From positions 6,369,001 to 6,433,000 of the forward strand of contig NZ_FMIA01000002.1 of NCBI RefSeq assembly GCF_900091615.1: a stretch of DNA of 64,000 bases. Direction: 5' to 3'. The notes under the pieces are model-generated. The model was not told the DNA's origin, searched no databases, and saw nothing but the letters and a program-made list of their open reading frames with translations. This DNA comes from Micromonospora yangpuensis (lineage in GTDB: Bacteria; Actinomycetota; Actinomycetes; Mycobacteriales; Micromonosporaceae). A program made the translations under genes and the position numbers. Of the stretch, positions 60,059 through 64,000 are shown one piece after another (position 1 is the first letter of the stretch; each line of letters starts with the position of its first letter).

Positions 60059-60856
60059 GTGGGTCCAGTGACAACGGTGCTGCCCCGGCACGACACCGCC
60101 AGCCTGTTCGCTCCGGTGACCGCCACCCTGCGGGCCATGTTCGGCACCGACGACCTGCCCGGCCTGACTCCGGGCCTGCTGGTGACCGACGAGTACGGCT
60201 GGTCGCCGGCGAGCACCCTGGTCGACGGCACCCGCCTGCCGCAGCTGCTCACCGAGGCCGCCGCCCGCTGGGGCGGCACCCCGCACGCCTGCGCCGCGCT
60301 GGCCTGGAAGTCCTACAGCTACTGGGCGGCCCTGCCGGTGGTCCTCGGCTGGGCCTCGGCCCGTCGGGTCCCGCTGGCCGACGCCGACGACGTGCTGATC
60401 CACTTCGCCGACCGGCGTCCGTTGATCACCCTGGGGCTGCGCCGGTCGACCACCGTGGCGGTGCTCCCGCACGACCCGCTGGCCCTTTCCGGGCTGCCGC
60501 AGGTCCGGGTGGTCGCCGACGAGGCCGAGTTGCTCACCGCGCTGCGCGCCTCGCTGCTCGACGCCCACCTCGCCCCGCTGGTCGAGGCGATCCGGGGCGA
60601 GGTCCGCATCGGCACCCGTACCCTGCTCGGCTCGGTGGCCTCCGGCATCGCGCACGGCGTGCTGCGGGCCGCCGACGCGCTGCCCGGCTCCTCGACCGAG
60701 GCGGTCGGGACCCTGCTCGACGCGCTCGACCTGGCCGACCTGGTCGAGCTGGTACCCGGTCCCGGCGGTGCGCCGACCGTGCAGCGGCGTACCTGCTGCC
60801 TGGCCTTCACCCTGCCCCGGCCGAAGCTCTGCCAGGGCTGCTGCGTCACACCCTGA
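60059..60856 (+). CDS. FhuF-like ferric-siderophore reductase
   Basis: The 265-residue protein ends in the FhuF 2Fe-2S signature: C-C near 247-248, then ten residues, then C-Q-G-C-C. Its hydrophobic middle region has W-K-S-Y-S-Y-W near 84. Such proteins reduce ferric iron in imported siderophores in the cytosol. An iron box just upstream supports iron-dependent control. The GTG at 60059 is used; the GTG at 60068 is an alternative. Confidence 0.88.
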   Translation: MGPVTTVLPRHDTASLFAPVTATLRAMFGTDDLPGLTPGLLVTDEYGWSPASTLVDGTRLPQLLTEAAARWGGTPHACAALAWKSYSYWAALPVVLGWASARRVPLADADDVLIHFADRRPLITLGLRRSTTVAVLPHDPLALSGLPQVRVVADEAELLTALRASLLDAHLAPLVEAIRGEVRIGTRTLLGSVASGIAHGVLRAADALPGSSTEAVGTLLDALDLADLVELVPGPGGAPTVQRRTCCLAFTLPRPKLCQGCCVTP

Positions 60857-60907
60857 CCGACCCGGCCCACTGACCGGGGCCCGGCCCGGCTCACTGACCG
60901 ACCCGGC

Positions 60908-62725
60908 TCAGTCGATCAGCGGGCGCACGTCCCAGAGCCACACCCCACCGGTACGCACCGGCTCGATCCCGGTCAACGCGGTCATCCCCCGCCGCAACGC
61001 CTCCTCCCGCGGGTGCGGCCCGAGCACCACCACCCCGGCCCGCCAGTACCGCAGGTCGTCCAGGACGGCGAGCCGGGTCTGCGCGGTGATCGGCGGCACC
61101 TCCCCGGTGCGCCGGATCTGGTCGAAGAAGGTACTGGTGGTGCGGGGTGGGGCACCGAAGATGCCGATCCGCCCCTCGGGGGCGTCCGGTCGGGTGTCCG
61201 GGCCGAGGAAGTACCCCCGGGCGATCGGCATCTCCAGCCCGGTCTCCGCCGACCAGCGCAGCGGCTCGGCGTAGTTGCTGTCCGGCATCGGCAGGGTGAC
61301 CAGGCTGCGCCCGCCGGCCAGGTAGGGCCGCCAGGCGCCGGCGGTGACGAACTGGGGGGTGGGCTCGATCCGCGTCGTGGGCAGCGGGGTCGGCAGGATC
61401 GGCACCAGCGCCATCGCCAGCACCAGGGCGGTCACGGTACGGATCGGCCGGCGCTGCTGCGGATGCTCCCGGGCGAGTTGGCGGACCCGCTCGGCGCCCA
61501 GCGCCAGCAGCACCCCGACGATCGGGGTGATCGCCAGCGACCAGCGGGTGGGCACCACCGAGTGCAGGACGGGCAGGTTCTCCAGCAGCGCCCAGGGCCC
61601 GGGTACGCCAGTGGGGTGCCCGTTGAAGCGGATCTCCCGCCCCAGCGACAGCACCGCCAGCAGCAGGCCGAGCACGGCCAACCCGACCACCACCACGTTG
61701 CGCCGCAGCCACCACACCAGCGCCGCGACGAGGATCACCAGCGGCCAGCCGAAGAAGGCGTTCTCCTCGGTCGGGTTGACGGCCAACCGGCCCGCGCCCT
61801 CGGGGTCTCCGGCGAACGACTCCCCGGCGAAGGAGACGAAGGACCACAGGTCGGTCGAGTAACCCCGGATCAACCGCGACAACCCCTGGTACGCGCCGGG
61901 CCCGAAGAACTGCACGTGCAGCGGGTACGCCAGCAGCGCCCCGGCGAGCACGGCGGCCACGGCCAACCCGGCGAGGAACGGTCGGGCACTCCGGCGCAGC
62001 TCCGGCCGGCCGATCGCCAGCGCGGCCACCACCACCCCCAGCCCGATCGCGGTGACCAGCAGGATCTCCAGGTTGAGGAAGGCCTGCCAGACGATCAACA
62101 GCCCGAGCAGCAGGCCGTTGCGCAGCCACCGGCCGGGCTCGGCCAGCCGCAGGGTCCGCCAGACGATCAGCGGTACGACGTACTGGGCGACGATGTTCGG
62201 GTGCGCGTTGGCGTGCGACACCATCGCCGGGGCGAACCCGCAGAACGCGGCCCCCAGCCAGGCCGGCCCCCGGCTGCCGACCACCACCCGGGAGAGCACG
62301 AAATACCAGCTCGTCGCGGTCAGAATCAGGGCCCCGGTGAGAAAGACCAGGAAAGCGGCGCGCGGCCCGGCCAGCAGGGTCAGTGGCGACAATGGCAGTG
62401 ATACCGATAATACGGAGGTATTTGCCACCAAATTGACACTCTCCGGAACGTTCATCCGGTCCGAGCCGAACGGATAGGCAAAATCGGTCACGACTCGCGC
62501 ACCGTGTGCCATCATCCACTCGAACTGCGCCTGGTCCGTCGGGTTGTCCCGCACCCCGTGACCGGGATCCCACCAGAGCCGCAGCGTCACCCAGAAGGCG
62601 AGCACGACGAAACTCGCCACGGCGGCCAGGTCCGTCCAGCGCCCGGAATGTGGTCGTACCGCACGGTTTTCCGGCTCGCCGTCCGAGCCGGCACCTCCGG
62701 TCGGTCCCGATTGGTGCGTAGTCAT
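60908..62725 (-). CDS. Large polytopic membrane protein, GT-C glycosyltransferase-like
   Basis: The 605-residue protein has about eleven hydrophobic segments between residues 30 and 450 and a soluble C-terminal domain of about 150. The first external loop carries N-P-T-D-Q-A-Q-F-E-W near 61 and A-Y-P-F-G near 83, as in many actinobacterial GT-C or YfhO-like enzymes that use polyprenyl-linked sugars. An acidic metal-type motif is not clear. It is convergent with the FhuF-like gene and may be autonomous. Confidence 0.7.
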   Translation of the reverse strand: MTTHQSGPTGGAGSDGEPENRAVRPHSGRWTDLAAVASFVVLAFWVTLRLWWDPGHGVRDNPTDQAQFEWMMAHGARVVTDFAYPFGSDRMNVPESVNLVANTSVLSVSLPLSPLTLLAGPRAAFLVFLTGALILTATSWYFVLSRVVVGSRGPAWLGAAFCGFAPAMVSHANAHPNIVAQYVVPLIVWRTLRLAEPGRWLRNGLLLGLLIVWQAFLNLEILLVTAIGLGVVVAALAIGRPELRRSARPFLAGLAVAAVLAGALLAYPLHVQFFGPGAYQGLSRLIRGYSTDLWSFVSFAGESFAGDPEGAGRLAVNPTEENAFFGWPLVILVAALVWWLRRNVVVVGLAVLGLLLAVLSLGREIRFNGHPTGVPGPWALLENLPVLHSVVPTRWSLAITPIVGVLLALGAERVRQLAREHPQQRRPIRTVTALVLAMALVPILPTPLPTTRIEPTPQFVTAGAWRPYLAGGRSLVTLPMPDSNYAEPLRWSAETGLEMPIARGYFLGPDTRPDAPEGRIGIFGAPPRTTSTFFDQIRRTGEVPPITAQTRLAVLDDLRYWRAGVVVLGPHPREEALRRGMTALTGIEPVRTGGVWLWDVRPLID

Positions 62726-62934
62726 AGCAATTCATAGCGTAGTGAGGCTATGACGGCCGCGTGGCGGCTTTCGGGGTACTGACGTACTATGTACCGGGTT
62801 CGCTGACCGCCGATCTTCGCGCCGCCCCGACCGCTATTCGGCCATCCCGGTCCCCCGTTTCCGTCACCACTCCGGCGGATGGTTCACTCTGTCGGTCCAG
62901 GCGCGGGTCGAGGCATACCGTGAGGAATCGACGC

Positions 62935-63645
62935 ATGGCAGAAATCACTGGGGATCAGCGCGTCCAGTCCGAGGTCCTAGAAGGCCTGGCTACCGCCGTC
63001 AACCACCGCACGTGGTTCGTCGAACTGGCCCTGCCCTACCTGGGCGAGGACCCGATCGAGATCGGCAGCGGGCTGGGAGACTACGCCCTGGCGTGGGCGC
63101 CGCACGTGCCCAAGTTCACCGCCACCGAGGCCGACCCGGACCGGCTGGTCTCGCTGAAGGAACGCCTCGCCGACCAGCCCAACATCGACGTACGGCAGAT
63201 GCTGCTGCCCCACTTCGAGCCCGCCGAGCACAGCGCGGCGGTGTCGTACAACGTGCTGGAACACATCGACGACCACGTGGGTGCGCTGCGCAGCATGCGC
63301 GACCTGGTCCGGCCCGGTGGCGCGGTGATCATTATCGTCCCGGCGTTCCAGTTCGCGATGGGCCCGGCGGACATCGCCACCGGACACGTCCGCCGGTACA
63401 CCAAGAAGACCCTGGCCGGCGCGATGACCGAGGCCGGCCTGACGGTCGAGAAGATCCACTACGCGAACGCGCTCGGCCTGATCGGCTACTTCATGGCCAC
63501 CAAGGTCTTCCGGCTGATGCCGAAGGAGGGCCCCATGGTCAAGGTGTACGACACCCTGGTCCTGCCCGCCACCAAGGCCGCCGAGCAGCTCGTCCGCCCG
63601 CCGTTCGGGCAGTCCGTCTTCGCCGTGGCCCGCGTCCCGTCCTGA
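62935..63645 (+). CDS. Class I SAM-dependent methyltransferase
   Basis: The 236-residue protein has the SAM motif I-E-I-G-S-G-L-G-D-Y near 41 and post-motif N-V-L-E-H-I-D-D-H near 101, typical of UbiE/Methyltransf_11/12. It is often found beside polyprenyl-glycosyltransferase genes and may act on a cell-envelope lipid. The ATG at 62935 begins a complete fold. The neighbouring GT-C gene is divergent. Confidence 0.85.
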   Translation: MAEITGDQRVQSEVLEGLATAVNHRTWFVELALPYLGEDPIEIGSGLGDYALAWAPHVPKFTATEADPDRLVSLKERLADQPNIDVRQMLLPHFEPAEHSAAVSYNVLEHIDDHVGALRSMRDLVRPGGAVIIIVPAFQFAMGPADIATGHVRRYTKKTLAGAMTEAGLTVEKIHYANALGLIGYFMATKVFRLMPKEGPMVKVYDTLVLPATKAAEQLVRPPFGQSVFAVARVPS

Positions 63646-63779
63646 CCGCCCGGCACCACTCCTCCCTCCCCCACCCCGCAGCGCCCCGCCCGCGCCCTGC
63701 ACCTCCGCTCCGTCCCGCGCCACCGCCTGTGCCACCGCCAGGCGCCGGCCGACGCCGGCAGGCGGGCCCGACGATTTCC

Positions 63780-63821
63780 AGGAAACAGTGGCCTCACCCG
63801 ACGTGGAGGCCACTGTTTCCT
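63780..63821. terminator. Bidirectional terminator
   Basis: A 16-bp perfect stem (63780-63795 and 63806-63821, AGGAAACAGTGGCCTC arm) with a 10-base loop lies between the convergent methyltransferase and PEBP genes. Confidence 0.8.
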
Positions 63822-63837
63822 GCTTGTGGGGTCTCGC

Positions 63838-64000
63838 TCAATCCTTGATCTGGTACGTGGGCCGGATCACCGCCCGGGCCAGGGTGTGGAACGCCAGGTT
63901 GAACCCGACGTACGCGGGCGTCGCGTCCGCGCCCACCCCGAGGCTCTCGGTGTCCAGGGCGTGCACCGCGAAGACGTACCGGTGCGGCCGGTCCCCGGGC
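63838..64000 (-). CDS. C-terminal part of a PEBP/YbhB-family protein (cut by the window edge)
   Basis: The 53 visible C-terminal residues (stop TGA at 63840-63838) include [15 protein letters not shown], the ligand-pocket segment of the phosphatidylethanolamine-binding (Raf-kinase-inhibitor-like) family. The final [11 protein letters not shown] is the usual terminal helix and strand. The rest lies beyond the window. Confidence 0.8.
   Translation of the reverse strand, partial: PGDRPHRYVFAVHALDTESLGVGADATPAYVGFNLAFHTLARAVIRPTYQIKD

Noticed and set aside
1..64000. A CRISPR array.
   Set aside because: No set of regularly spaced identical short repeats was seen; the repeats present are operators, coding tandem repeats or the two flanking repeats.
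1..64000. rRNA genes or a replication origin.
   Set aside because: No rRNA-like conserved segments and no DnaA-box cluster or dnaA neighbourhood were recognised.

Overview
The window is high-GC actinobacterial DNA, probably Micromonosporaceae (Micromonospora-like). That placement is inferred from codon bias, frequent GTG starts, many NarL-type two-component systems, SigE-type sigma factors and the general gene repertoire; no rRNA or housekeeping marker is present to confirm it.

Layout. (1) 0-26 kb is accessory chromosome: a LuxR-type two-component system, a tripeptidyl-aminopeptidase-like lipoprotein, a family 2 glycosyltransferase, a TetR regulator with two operators, a 1,128-residue secreted subtilase, an ECF sigma factor with a membrane partner, MarR- and HxlR-controlled redox genes, and a second sensor-kinase cluster. 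In that cluster one kinase has lost its phospho-acceptor histidine. Several genes here carry clean truncations or in-frame internal deletions (near 7.0, 8.05, 18.5, 25.3 and 25.8 kb). (2) 27-53.8 kb is a biosynthetic island bracketed by a 49-bp near-identical direct repeat (26288-26336 and 54262-54310; 47 of 49 bases identical). A tRNA/tmRNA 3' remnant lies beside the left copy, and intact tRNA-Arg and tRNA-Ser genes lie just beyond the right copy. (3) 54.8-64 kb is ordinary chromosome: a histone-like repeat protein, a CPBP protease, a flavohemoprotein, an unusual HTH-peptide deformylase fusion, an FhuF-like protein behind an iron box, a large membrane protein, a methyltransferase, and the end of a PEBP-family gene.

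The island has two halves separated by transposase debris (41.7-43.5 kb). The left half encodes a complete phenazine core on the minus strand (phzC-D-E-[unknown 115 aa]-G-[PhzH-like amidotransferase]-B-[VOC protein]). phzF converges on it from the other side. An upstream block holds a PhzM-like methyltransferase, a RarA/MgsA ATPase, a DUF488 protein and a long asparaginase-family protein. The right half encodes pyrrolyl-carrier-protein assembly of the PltF/PltE/PltA type: an adenylation enzyme whose hand-read code fits proline, an acyl-CoA-dehydrogenase-like prolyl oxidase and a flavin-dependent halogenase. With these are a DMATS/ABBA aromatic prenyltransferase, a P450, an alpha/beta hydrolase, and one protein that fuses an acyl carrier domain to a geranyl-diphosphate C-methyltransferase-like domain.

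Taken together, the island could make a phenazine (possibly a carboxamide and N-methylated) and a halogenated pyrrole with a prenyl or C-methyl-prenyl group, either as one hybrid molecule or as two products. This combination, and the carrier-methyltransferase fusion in particular, is the best candidate for something undescribed. No dedicated export pump, condensation domain or recognisable pathway activator was seen in the island.
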